A stretch of 64,000 nucleotides of DNA from contig NZ_JACHMO010000001.1 of the NCBI RefSeq assembly GCF_014205015.1, forward strand, positions 6,758,001 through 6,822,000. The letters are read 5' to 3'. The notes beneath the pieces are model-generated. The model did no database searches. It was not told the origin of the DNA and worked only from the letters and a program-made list of their open reading frames with translations. This stretch comes from Saccharothrix ecbatanensis (GTDB lineage Bacteria > Actinomycetota > Actinomycetes > Mycobacteriales > Pseudonocardiaceae). Shown here piece after piece: positions 54,625-62,086 of this stretch (its first letter is position 1; each line of letters starts with the position of its first letter). A program made the position numbers and the translations under genes.

Positions 54625-55295
54625 GCCTTCGTCACCCGCTTGCGGCCGACCGGCTCCACAGCATCGGGTCGACGCAGGTAGAGCGGGGTAAGGGCAGCCG
54701 GACGGGCACCCGCGAGCAGTTCCTCGGCGGCCACCGCGACCAGCGACACCGGTGACGGGTAGCGCGCCTGGACCACCGGGAGCCCGATGACGTCGGCGTA
54801 GATCTCGGCGCCTTCACCGGCCGCGTCCGACACGGCGGGCAGCTTGCCGACCAGGTCGGCGGGCCGGTCCACGTGCGGCCCGTCGGTGCGCCGGCCGGCC
54901 GCGTCGTAGGCCGCCCAGTACACCTCCTTGCGGCGTGCGTCCGTGGCGACCAGCAGCGGTTTGCCGGTGGCGGCGTCCAGCGCGATGGCGTCGGGTGTCG
55001 GCACCGGGTAGACGGGCCGGTTGAGCGCCTGACCGAGGGCGGCGGCGGTGACCAGGCCGACGCGCAGCCCGGTGAACGGCCCTGGCCCCGACCCGCACAC
55101 GATCGCGTCGAGGTCGGCGAGCGTGTGCCCGGCCTCGGCGAGCGCCTCCAGGAGGTGCGGGGTCAGCAGCTCACCGTGCGCCTTCGAGTTCACCGTCACC
55201 CGCTCCGCGAGCAGGCGCGGCGGAGAATCGGGCGTCAGTTCCACCACACCGGCCGTGACGGCGGGAGTGGCGGTGTCCAAAGCGAGCACCAGCAC
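54621..55295 (-). CDS. tsaB: tRNA threonylcarbamoyladenosine biosynthesis protein TsaB
   Basis: 224 residues; GTG 55295 (LVLALDTATPAVTAG) fits the conserved N terminus, GTG 55289 being a close alternative, whereas the frame upstream to 55415 would enter the divergent merR promoter. ASKHA-fold partner of TsaD, with SGPGPFTGLRVGL. Forms the t6A complex with TsaD and TsaE (tsaE at 59134). Confidence 0.92.
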   Translation of the reverse strand: MLVLALDTATPAVTAGVVELTPDSPPRLLAERVTVNSKAHGELLTPHLLEALAEAGHTLADLDAIVCGSGPGPFTGLRVGLVTAAALGQALNRPVYPVPTPDAIALDAATGKPLLVATDARRKEVYWAAYDAAGRRTDGPHVDRPADLVGKLPAVSDAAGEGAEIYADVIGLPVVQARYPSPVSLVAVAAEELLAGARPAALTPLYLRRPDAVEPVGRKRVTKA

Positions 55296-55332
55296 AACAG
55301 ACAAGAGTACGGGTGGCACAAGCCACACTGGA

Positions 55333-55350
55333 CTTGACGTCCACGTCAAG
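55333..55350. promoter_or_regulatory. MerR-type operator/promoter element
   Basis: Inverted repeat CTTGACGT-CC-ACGTCAAG lies 16 bp upstream of the merR start, including a TTGACG -35-like hexamer. MerR regulators bind such dyads between -35 and -10, implying autoregulation of the merR-thioredoxin operon. Confidence 0.65.
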
Positions 55351-55366
55351 GCGGAGGATCGGGTCT

Positions 55367-55738
55367 GTGCGCATCGGAGAACTGGCGAGACGGGGTGGGA
55401 CGACCACTCGGGCACTGCGCTACTACGAGTCCCTCGGGCTGCTGTCCTCGCGGCGCGGGGCGAACGGGCAGCGGGAGTACGACGAGGACGATCTGCGCCT
55501 GGTGAACGAGATCCGCTCGCTCGCCGGCATCGGGTTCGCCCTGGAGGACACCCGCCCGTTCGTCCAATGCCTCCGTGACGGCCACCGCACCGGCGACTCG
55601 TGCCCGGCGTCCGTCGAGGTGTACCGGCGCAAGGTCGCCGAGCTGGACACCTGCATCAGCCGGCTCCAAGCGGTCCGGGACCAGGTGCGCGCGCAACTCC
55701 AGGATGCCGAGCAGAGGAGCAGGCCGTGCGGACGTTGA
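55367..55738 (+). CDS. MerR-family regulator, candidate redox/metal sensor
   Basis: 123 residues from GTG 55367 (RIGELARRGGTTTRALRYYESLGLL); the frame is open to 55313 across the operator. N-terminal MerR winged helix (1-70), dimerisation helix (about 85-115). Four cysteines, C68, C79, C96 and C121, with C68/C79 in the usual sensor loop before the coiled coil; consistent with thiol-redox or metal sensing. Its stop overlaps the thioredoxin start by 13 bp, so it probably controls a disulfide-stress pair. Confidence 0.85.
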   Translation: MRIGELARRGGTTTRALRYYESLGLLSSRRGANGQREYDEDDLRLVNEIRSLAGIGFALEDTRPFVQCLRDGHRTGDSCPASVEVYRRKVAELDTCISRLQAVRDQVRAQLQDAEQRSRPCGR

Positions 55739-56031
55739 CCGACGACGAGTTCACCGAGGCAGTGGGTACCGGGAACGTCCTGGTGGAGTTCCGGGCCGAC
55801 TGGTGCGGCCCGTGCCGGATGCTCGAACCCGTGCTGGCCGAGATCGACCGCGAACGCGACGACCTGACCGTGGTCAAGGTCGACACCGACGCCAGCCCGC
55901 GCACGGCACGCGACCAGCGGATCATGTCCGCGCCCACGCTCCAGCTCTACAAGGACGGGCATTTGGTGGCGCAGACGGTCGGCGCCCGGCCGAAGATGCG
56001 CCTGTTGGCGTGGCTCGAACCACACTTGTGA
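55726..56031 (+). CDS. thioredoxin-family protein
   Basis: 101 residues from GTG 55726, with AGAGGAG at 55713-55719 and a 13-bp overlap with merR. Redox site WCGPC in EFRADWCGPCRML (about 25-37), cis-Pro in SAPTLQLYKDG. A small cytosolic disulfide reductase of standard length. Co-transcription with a cysteine-rich MerR protein suggests induction by thiol stress. Confidence 0.9.
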   Translation: MRTLTDDEFTEAVGTGNVLVEFRADWCGPCRMLEPVLAEIDRERDDLTVVKVDTDASPRTARDQRIMSAPTLQLYKDGHLVAQTVGARPKMRLLAWLEPHL

Positions 56032-56071
56032 CGTACGGCCTGCGGAGCAGCGGCCATGGAACAGTAAGGGG

Positions 56072-57397
56072 ATGCTGCTGCCCGCGCTGGCCACGCCGTC
56101 ATCGAAGATCGCCCTGAGGTTCCCCGACCGGGAACTGACGTACGAGCAGTTGGCCGTCGAAGCCCGCCGCGTCGCCTACGGGCTGGTGGGCAAGCGTCGG
56201 GTCGCGGTGTGGGCGCGGTCCACGCCCGAGACGTGCCTGGTGATCGTCGGCGCGTTGCTGGCGGGCGTGCCGGTCGTGCCGCTCAACCCGAAGATCGGCG
56301 AGAAGGAACTCGCCCACATCCTCGCCGACAGCACCCCTGACCTGGTCGTCGACGACGAGTTGCCGCACGGTGAGCCGGTCGACCTGCCCGAGCCGGACGG
56401 TGAGGCGCCCGCGCTGATCGTCTACACCAGCGGCACGACCGGGCCGCCCAAGGGCGTGGTGCTGCCGAGGCGCGCGCTCGCGACGAACCTCGACGCGTTG
56501 GCGCGGGCCTGGGAGTGGACCGAGGACGACGTCGTGGTGCACGGCCTGCCGCTGTTCCACGTGCACGGTCTGGGGATCGGGGTGCTCGGCCCGCTGCGGC
56601 GCGGCGGGACCGTGCACCACCTGGGGTCGTTCAGCGTGGCGAAGGCGGCGCAGGCGTTGGCCTCGGGCGGCACGATGATGTTCGGCGTTCCCACGATGTA
56701 CCACCGGATCGCGGCCGAGCCCGAGCACGCCGCCGCGTTCGGCAAGGCGAGGCTGCTGGTGTCCGGTTCGGCCGCGCTGCCCGCGTCCGTGCACGAGCGC
56801 ATCGAGCAGCTGACCGGCCAGCGCGTGGTCGAGCGGTACGGGATGACCGAGACGTTGATGAACACGAGCGTCCGCGCGGACGGCGACCGGCGGCCGGGCA
56901 CGGTCGGGCTGCCGCTGGACGGCGTGGAGGTGCGGGTCGTCGGCGAGGAGCCGGGCGAGATCGAGGTGCGCGGGCCGAACCTGTTCCTGGAGTACCTGAA
57001 CCGGCCGGACGCGACCGGGGGCGCGTTCCACGACGGCTGGTTCCGCACCGGTGACCTGGCCGTGGTCGAGCCGGACGGGTACCTGCGGATCGTCGGCCGG
57101 CGGGCCACGGACCTGATCAAGAGCGGCGGTTACAAGATCGGCGCGGGCGAGATCGAGAACGCCCTGCTGGAGCACCCGTCGGTGGTCGAGGTGGCGGTGA
57201 CCGGCGAGCCGGACGAGGACTTGGGCGAACGCGTGGTGGCTTGGGTCGTCGCGCGGGGCGAGGCGCCGGCGCCGGAGGTGTTGAGCGATCACGTGGCCCG
57301 GCTGCTGTCACCGCACAAACGTCCGAGAGTGGTGCGGTACCTGGAAGCGTTGCCGCGCAACGACATGGGCAAGGTGCTGAAGCGGGAACTCCGGTGA
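56072..57397 (+). CDS. matB: malonyl-CoA synthetase (MatB-like AMP-forming ligase)
   Basis: 441 residues, acyl-CoA synthetase superfamily. P loop YTSGTTGPPKG (about 117-127), LFHVHGLG (about 159-166), ERYGMTET (about 263-270), GWFRTGD (about 335) and the catalytic C-terminal lysine in NDMGKVLKREL. The text FHVHGLGIGVLGPLRRGG and NLFLEYLNRPDAT is very close to Streptomyces MatB, which ligates CoA to malonate or methylmalonate. Its stop overlaps the next gene (GTGA), so they form one unit. Confidence 0.88.
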   Translation: MLLPALATPSSKIALRFPDRELTYEQLAVEARRVAYGLVGKRRVAVWARSTPETCLVIVGALLAGVPVVPLNPKIGEKELAHILADSTPDLVVDDELPHGEPVDLPEPDGEAPALIVYTSGTTGPPKGVVLPRRALATNLDALARAWEWTEDDVVVHGLPLFHVHGLGIGVLGPLRRGGTVHHLGSFSVAKAAQALASGGTMMFGVPTMYHRIAAEPEHAAAFGKARLLVSGSAALPASVHERIEQLTGQRVVERYGMTETLMNTSVRADGDRRPGTVGLPLDGVEVRVVGEEPGEIEVRGPNLFLEYLNRPDATGGAFHDGWFRTGDLAVVEPDGYLRIVGRRATDLIKSGGYKIGAGEIENALLEHPSVVEVAVTGEPDEDLGERVVAWVVARGEAPAPEVLSDHVARLLSPHKRPRVVRYLEALPRNDMGKVLKRELR

Positions 57398-58611
57398 ACC
57401 CCTTGGGCTGGCCGGGTTACGAGGAGCAGCTCGCGCGGGCTCGGGAACGGTCCGGTGGCGCCGAATCGGTCTCGTGGCGGCGGCACCGGCACGCCGTGGT
57501 GATCAAGTTCGACTTCCGGTTCCTCGGCGGTTCGGTGGGCACGGCGACCGGAGCGCTGATCGAGCAGGCGTTCACCGAGGCGCGGGCCACGCACCTGCCG
57601 GTGGTGTCGATGATCGCGACCGGTGGCAGTCGCATGCAGGAGGGGATGCTGTCGTTGCGGCAGCTCCAGCGGGTGACGCGGTTGTGCGCGGCGCACCGGG
57701 AGGCCGGGCTGCCGCACGTGTCGGTGCTGTGCGACCCGACTACCGGCGGGGTGTGGGCGTCGCTGGGTGCCGGCGCGGACGTGGTGATCGCGGTGTCCGG
57801 GGCGCAGGTGGGGTTCGCGGGCAGCAGGGTTCGGCCCGACGACGATTGTGCTTATACGGCCGAAGGCCAGTTCGCGGCCGGGACGGTCGACATGGTTGTG
57901 GCGCGGGACGAAGTCGACCCGATCGTGTCACGGATCCTCGACGTGCTGACCCGTGGTGACGCGGTGCCGGCGGAGGTGCCGCGCGCTCTCGGTGCTCACT
58001 CGCTGCCCACGAACGGGTGGAGCGCGGTGTCTGGAGCGCGCGCTCCGGAACGTCCACGTGCGGCGGCTTACCTGGACGACTACTTCGACTTCCGCGTGCC
58101 GATCAGCGGTGACCGCGCGGGCGGGGTGGACCCAGGGATGCTGTGCGGCTTCGGGCGACGGGGTGAGCGTGCCATCGCTTTCGCCGCGCAGACCGGCACT
58201 GCCACCACCCCCGCCGGGTTCCGCACGGCGTCACGGCTGATCCGGCTGGCCGAGCGGTTCGCGCTGCCGGTGTTGACGTTGGTGGACACGCCCGGCGCGG
58301 CGAACGACGCGGCGGCGGAACGGGCGGGGGTGGGCGCGGCCATCGCGGAACTGTTCGCCACCGTTGCCGAGGCGCGCGTGCCGATCACCACGCTGGTGAT
58401 CGGGGAGGGTGGGTCCGGTGGGGCGTTGGCGTTGTCGTCGCCGGAGCACACGTGGATCACGCCGAACGCCTACTTCTCGGTGATCGCGCCGGAGTTGGCG
58501 GCGGCGATCCTCAAGCGGGACGATGTGCGGCAGCTCGCCGACGACCTACGGTTGAGGCCCCAGGACTTGGTCGAGCTGGGCGTGGTGCGCGGGATCCCGG
58601 ATCACCAGTAG
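57394..58611 (+). CDS. acyl-CoA carboxyltransferase (fused beta/alpha halves)
   Basis: 405 residues from GTG 57394, overlapping matB (GTGA). Two crotonase-like halves: an AccD-like N half (IKFDFRFLGGSVGTATG; ATGGSRMQEG; DPTTGGVWASLG) and an AccA-like C half (LVDTPGAANDAAAER; IGEGGSGGALAL). No N-terminal zinc finger. Carboxyltransferase of acetyl-CoA / propionyl-CoA or malonate type. No biotin carboxylase or biotin carrier gene is nearby, so partners must be encoded elsewhere. Pairing with matB suggests supply or conversion of malonyl-CoA. Confidence 0.85.
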   Translation: MNPLGWPGYEEQLARARERSGGAESVSWRRHRHAVVIKFDFRFLGGSVGTATGALIEQAFTEARATHLPVVSMIATGGSRMQEGMLSLRQLQRVTRLCAAHREAGLPHVSVLCDPTTGGVWASLGAGADVVIAVSGAQVGFAGSRVRPDDDCAYTAEGQFAAGTVDMVVARDEVDPIVSRILDVLTRGDAVPAEVPRALGAHSLPTNGWSAVSGARAPERPRAAAYLDDYFDFRVPISGDRAGGVDPGMLCGFGRRGERAIAFAAQTGTATTPAGFRTASRLIRLAERFALPVLTLVDTPGAANDAAAERAGVGAAIAELFATVAEARVPITTLVIGEGGSGGALALSSPEHTWITPNAYFSVIAPELAAAILKRDDVRQLADDLRLRPQDLVELGVVRGIPDHQ

Positions 58612-58866
58612 TCCACAGGCTACGGCCAGTTATCCACAGTCTCACCGTGGTCCGTCGCAGTTATCCACAGGCCAGCCGCGACCACCGCCGACCGTCGGTC
58701 CCCGCCGGTAAGATCAAAGCAGGGGTCCCCTTGGCGGGGACGCCTGCGGAGCGTGCGTGATCTCGGCCGGTCAGCCTGGTGCGGTCGGTGGGACCGGTGG
58801 GGGCCGGCGGGTCCGGTGGGTCCGGTGGCCGAGCACCGTTCCCCTCACCGCGTGGAGTTATCCACA
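58609..58866 (+). other. cluster of DnaA-box-like sequences
   Basis: Perfect TTATCCACA at 58630-58638, 58661-58669 and 58858-58866, all in the same orientation, plus TAGTCCACA at 58609-58617. These match the strict E. coli DnaA-box consensus. No dnaA, dnaN or AT-rich unwinding region is present, so this is not oriC in my view. A DnaA-titration or regulatory locus is possible. Confidence 0.6.
58694..58751. repeat. 58-bp hairpin repeat, copy 1
   Basis: Begins GTCGGTCCCCGCCGGTAAGA and contains GCAGGGGTCCCC/GGGGACGCCTGC (one mismatch) as a hairpin. About 85 percent identical by eye to the unit at 58892-58948. Lies in the non-coding gap after the carboxyltransferase gene. Confidence 0.8.
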
Positions 58867-58891
58867 GGCGGGCGTCGGGTGCACGGTTCCT

Positions 58892-58948
58892 GTCGGTACC
58901 CGCCGGCAAGATAAAGACAGGGGTCCCCTGGCGGGGACGCCTGCGTAG
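58892..58948. repeat. 58-bp hairpin repeat, copy 2
   Basis: Second copy: begins GTCGGTACCCGCCGGCAAGA, then ACAGGGGTCCCCTGG and GGGGACGCCTGC. It is preceded, like copy 1, by a TTATCCACAGG box (26 bp away here, 25 bp in copy 1), so box and hairpin seem to have been duplicated together. Confidence 0.8.
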
Positions 58949-59133
58949 CCCGCAAGCCGTTCTGGCTGAAGCCCGTTCAGGCTGAAGCCCTCGCCGCCAA
59001 GACCACCTGCCTGAAGGCCGTCGTGGCCGGGACCGTCGAGTCCGAAGGCCGTCGTGGCCGAGGCAGTCCTGGGCCGAAACGTCGTGACCGAAGGTCGCCG
59101 GGCCGGTAATTCAGGTCAGGCCGGCGGCCCGGA
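58949..59133. other. 185-bp intergenic with degenerate short repeats
   Basis: No gene. Contains two copies of GAAGGCCGTCGTGGCCG (59013-59029 and 59044-59060) and repeated GCTGAAGCCC words. Frames through it give only repetitive text. Function unknown. Confidence 0.5.
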
Positions 59134-59607
59134 TCAGACCGGAAGCTCGCGGTCGGTCCAAGCGCCGTGCGGATGCAGGTGGGCGATCCGCACGTCGTCG
59201 TCCCGCCGTTCCAGCCTGATCAACAGGTGGTCCTCGGACAGCCGCTCGGCCGCGCCCTCACCCCACTCCACCGCCACCACCGCGTCGACCAGGTCCGTGT
59301 CCAGGTCCAAGTCGTCCAGTTCGTCCAGATGCCCGCCGAGCCGATAAGCGTCCACGTGCACCAACGGCACACCGCGACCATCCGGCGCCGGCTCGTGCAC
59401 GCGTGCGATCACGAACGTCGGCGAGCTGACCCGACCCGTCACGCCCAGACCGTCCGCCAGCCCGCGCACGAGCGCCGTCTTGCCCGCGCCCAACGGCCCG
59501 GACAACAGCACCAGATCACCACCCCGCACCAGTCCGCCCAGCTTGCGCCCGAACTCCTCGGTGTCCCGCACCTCGGGGAGCGTCACGCTCACGCTCGTCG
59601 CCACCAC
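59134..59607 (-). CDS. tsaE: tRNA t6A biosynthesis ATPase TsaE
   Basis: 157 residues. P loop SGPLGAGKT (36-44), switch I-like SSPTF (61-65), Walker B region LVHVDAYRL and VEWGEG. ATPase that recycles the TsaB-TsaD complex during t6A synthesis. The GTG start lies 19 bp inside the end of the upstream hydrolase gene, so alr-hydrolase-tsaE are read as one coupled operon, in the order known from mycobacteria. Confidence 0.93.
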   Translation of the reverse strand: MVATSVSVTLPEVRDTEEFGRKLGGLVRGGDLVLLSGPLGAGKTALVRGLADGLGVTGRVSSPTFVIARVHEPAPDGRGVPLVHVDAYRLGGHLDELDDLDLDTDLVDAVVAVEWGEGAAERLSEDHLLIRLERRDDDVRIAHLHPHGAWTDRELPV

Positions 59608-60692
59608 CGTCGCCCGCTTTCCGACTGCTCGGCGGCACTGCGCCGAAGCAGACCGACCAGGTGCCCGGTGACCAGGTCGGGTTGTTCCAACATGAGCATG
59701 TGGCCCGCCCCGGACACGCGGACCAGTTCGCCGTGCGGCATCTCCTCGGCCATCCGCTCGGCGTGCGAGAACGGCGTCAGCTTGTCCGCGTCACCGCTCA
59801 TCACCAACACCTCGCAGTGCCGCAGACCGGCCAACGCCTTGTACCGGTTGTGCGTCCCGAGGGTTTCCAGGAACTCGGTGAGCACCTGCACCGTGGCGCC
59901 GTTGATCATCTGTTCCATCAGGTTCACCAGCGACGGGCTGATCTTGCCGGTGCCGAACGCCAACGCCCGGATACCGCTCCACGTGAGCGTGGTCGACCGC
60001 CGGCGGACCCACTCGACGAGGTCCGGTTGCAGGCCCGCGATCCTGCTGACGCCGAGCGTCACCGGGTTGTAGCGGGACAGCACGGACTTCGGCAGACCCA
60101 CGCCGCCGACCGCGCCCGCCGCCGTGCCGAAGAGCGCCACGCCGCGCACCCGTTCGGCGAACAGGTCCGGCCGCTCCTCGGCCAACGCCATGATCGTCAT
60201 ACCGCCCATGGAGTGGCCGACCAGCACCAACGGGCCTTCGGGCGCCATCGAGCGGATCACCGCGTCCAGGTCTTTGGCGCACTGGTCGATCGTGCTGCCC
60301 TCGGCGGTGGACCGACCGGAACGGCCGTGGCTGCGCTGGTCGTAGATCAGCTGGCGGACGCGCGGCTCGGTGAGGGTGGCGAGGTCGCGTCGCTGGAAGT
60401 GCCAGCAGCGGCGGTCGAGGGCGAAACCGTGCACGAGGACGACCGTGACGTCGGGTTTTCCGCCGTCCTGGGGGTCGACTTCCTCGACCGACAGCGGGAC
60501 GCCGTCGTCCGCCGCGACGGTCGACTCCCGGCTGGGCGTGAGGCGGCCCAGGGGTTCGTCGGCGAGCGGGTCGTCGGCGCGGCGGTCGTGCTCGACCTTC
60601 TTGTGGTTCGCCGCGACACCGACCGCGACACCCGTCGCGGCGGCGCCGAGGATGCCGCCGACCCAGCCGACGGCCTTCCACACCGTGTTCAC
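59589..60692 (-). CDS. alpha/beta-hydrolase with N-terminal membrane segment
   Basis: 367 residues from GTG 60692 (NTVWKAVGWVGGILG), overlapping the alr stop as GTGA; the frame stays open to 60782 inside alr. A hydrophobic Gly/Ala helix at about 5-25 (membrane anchor). Hydrolase core: VLVHGFALDRRCW, nucleophile elbow VGHSMGGM, acid in MSGDADKLTPF, and GAGHMLML with the catalytic His. Commonly found between alr and tsaE in actinobacteria; the substrate is unknown. Confidence 0.88.
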   Translation of the reverse strand: MNTVWKAVGWVGGILGAAATGVAVGVAANHKKVEHDRRADDPLADEPLGRLTPSRESTVAADDGVPLSVEEVDPQDGGKPDVTVVLVHGFALDRRCWHFQRRDLATLTEPRVRQLIYDQRSHGRSGRSTAEGSTIDQCAKDLDAVIRSMAPEGPLVLVGHSMGGMTIMALAEERPDLFAERVRGVALFGTAAGAVGGVGLPKSVLSRYNPVTLGVSRIAGLQPDLVEWVRRRSTTLTWSGIRALAFGTGKISPSLVNLMEQMINGATVQVLTEFLETLGTHNRYKALAGLRHCEVLVMSGDADKLTPFSHAERMAEEMPHGELVRVSGAGHMLMLEQPDLVTGHLVGLLRRSAAEQSESGRRWWRRA

Positions 60693-61813
60693 CGGCGCGT
60701 CCCGCTGTACGTCCTGGCCACCCTGGGCCGGTACATGCCGGTGACGATCTCGTAGTCGATGGTGCCGGTGGTGTCGGCCCACTCGCGGGCCGTCGGTTCG
60801 CCCTCGTCACCCGATCCGAACAGCACGACCTCGTCCCCCTCGGCCACCGCGTCGTCGCCGCAGTCGACCACGATCTGGTCCATGCAGACGCGGCCGACGA
60901 CCGGGCGGCGCTTGTGGGCGAGCCACACGTGCATCCGGTTCGAGAGGCTGCGCGGCACGCCGTCGGCGTAACCGACGGGCACCAGGGCCAGGTTCGTGTC
61001 GCTCTTGGCGGTCCAGCTCAGACCGTAGGACACGGATTCGCCGGCCGGAATGCGCTTGGCGAGGGCGACTGTGGAGCGGAACGTCATGACGGGGCGGAGG
61101 TCGGCCGGGACGGGGACCGGGTTGAGGCCGTAGATCGCGATGCCGGGGCGGACGAGGTCCAGGTGGAGGTCCGGGCGGGTGATGACGGCGGCGGAGTTGG
61201 CGAGGTGCCGGCGTGGGTCGAGGCCGGCGGCGAGGGCTTCGCGGTAGGCGTCGTCGAAGCGTTCGGCCTGGGCGTCGGTGGCGGGGTGGCCGACCTCGTC
61301 GGCGACGGCCAGATGTGACCAGATCGAGTGAACTTCGATGTTGGCGGTCTTGGCGGCCAGGTCGACCAGCGCGGGCCAGTCGGCGGCCGGGCAGCCGTTG
61401 CGGGACAGGCCCGTGTCGATCTTGAGGTGGACGCGCGCGGTCTTGCCCGCTTTCCCGGCCGCCGCGGTGATGTCCTTCAGCTGCGTGATCGAGGACGCGG
61501 CGAGGTCAACGTCCTGCTCGACGCCGGGGGTGTAGTCCGTCCCGGGCGGGTCCAGCCAGGCCAGGATCGGCACCGTGAACCCGGCTGCCCGCAGCGTGAG
61601 GGCTTCGGCGAGCGAGCAAGAACCGAGCCAGGTCGCGCCGGCCTCGACGGCCGCTCTCGCCACCTCCACGGCGCCATGGCCGTACCCGTCGGCCTTGACC
61701 ACGGCCATCGTGTCGGCGTCCTTGGCGAGGCCGTCGAGATAGGCCACGTTGTGCCGGAGGTTGTCGAGGTCGATCACGACCTCAGCGCGAGGAGCAGCCA
61801 TAACACCGCTCAT
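60689..61813 (-). CDS. alr: alanine racemase
   Basis: 374 residues. Interconverts L- and D-Ala for peptidoglycan. PLP lysine K40 (AVVKADGYGHG), the Tyr base in SYGLSW (about 262), and the conserved GRVCMDQIVVD. ATG 61813 or ATG 61801 both possible (if the latter, K36). A single alr in the window, first of the coupled alr-hydrolase-tsaE unit. The region upstream is occupied by palindromic element C. Confidence 0.95.
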   Translation of the reverse strand: MSGVMAAPRAEVVIDLDNLRHNVAYLDGLAKDADTMAVVKADGYGHGAVEVARAAVEAGATWLGSCSLAEALTLRAAGFTVPILAWLDPPGTDYTPGVEQDVDLAASSITQLKDITAAAGKAGKTARVHLKIDTGLSRNGCPAADWPALVDLAAKTANIEVHSIWSHLAVADEVGHPATDAQAERFDDAYREALAAGLDPRRHLANSAAVITRPDLHLDLVRPGIAIYGLNPVPVPADLRPVMTFRSTVALAKRIPAGESVSYGLSWTAKSDTNLALVPVGYADGVPRSLSNRMHVWLAHKRRPVVGRVCMDQIVVDCGDDAVAEGDEVVLFGSGDEGEPTAREWADTTGTIDYEIVTGMYRPRVARTYSGTRR

Positions 61814-61847
61814 GGTGACACAACCACCTACCGGCGGGTTCAGTGCC

Positions 61848-62086
61848 CAAACCCGCGAGTCGAACGCTCAGGCCCCGCGTGTCGAACCCCCAGCCCTCGT
61901 GAGTCCTACGTTCAGGACCCGTGAGTCCTACGTTCGCGTACCCCGAGTTCAACGCTCAGAACAAGATCGTTTGTTCTGAGCGTTGAACTCGGGGGTCCTG
62001 AACGTAGGACACGGTGGTCCTGAAGGTACGACTCACGCGTTCTGAAGGTACGACTCGCGCGTTCTGAAGGTAGGACTCACGCGGGG
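61848..62086. repeat. palindromic repeat element, copy C
   Basis: About 239 bp, from ACCCGCGAGTCGAACGCTC-like sequence to the nnr stop. A perfect 24-bp stem (61941-61964 with 61971-61994) with loop GATCGT is the centre; forward units GTGAGTCCTACGTTC occur at 61910-61924 region and its tandem neighbour, and reverse variants GAACGTAGGACAC, GAAGGTACGACTC and GAAGGTAGGACTCAC follow. The loop is the reverse complement of that in copies A/B, so this copy is inverted. Confidence 0.9.

Noticed and set aside
58609..59133. Chromosomal origin (oriC)
   Set aside because: Only three or four boxes, one orientation, no AT-rich unwinding element and no dnaA/dnaN/rpmH/gyr genes beside it.
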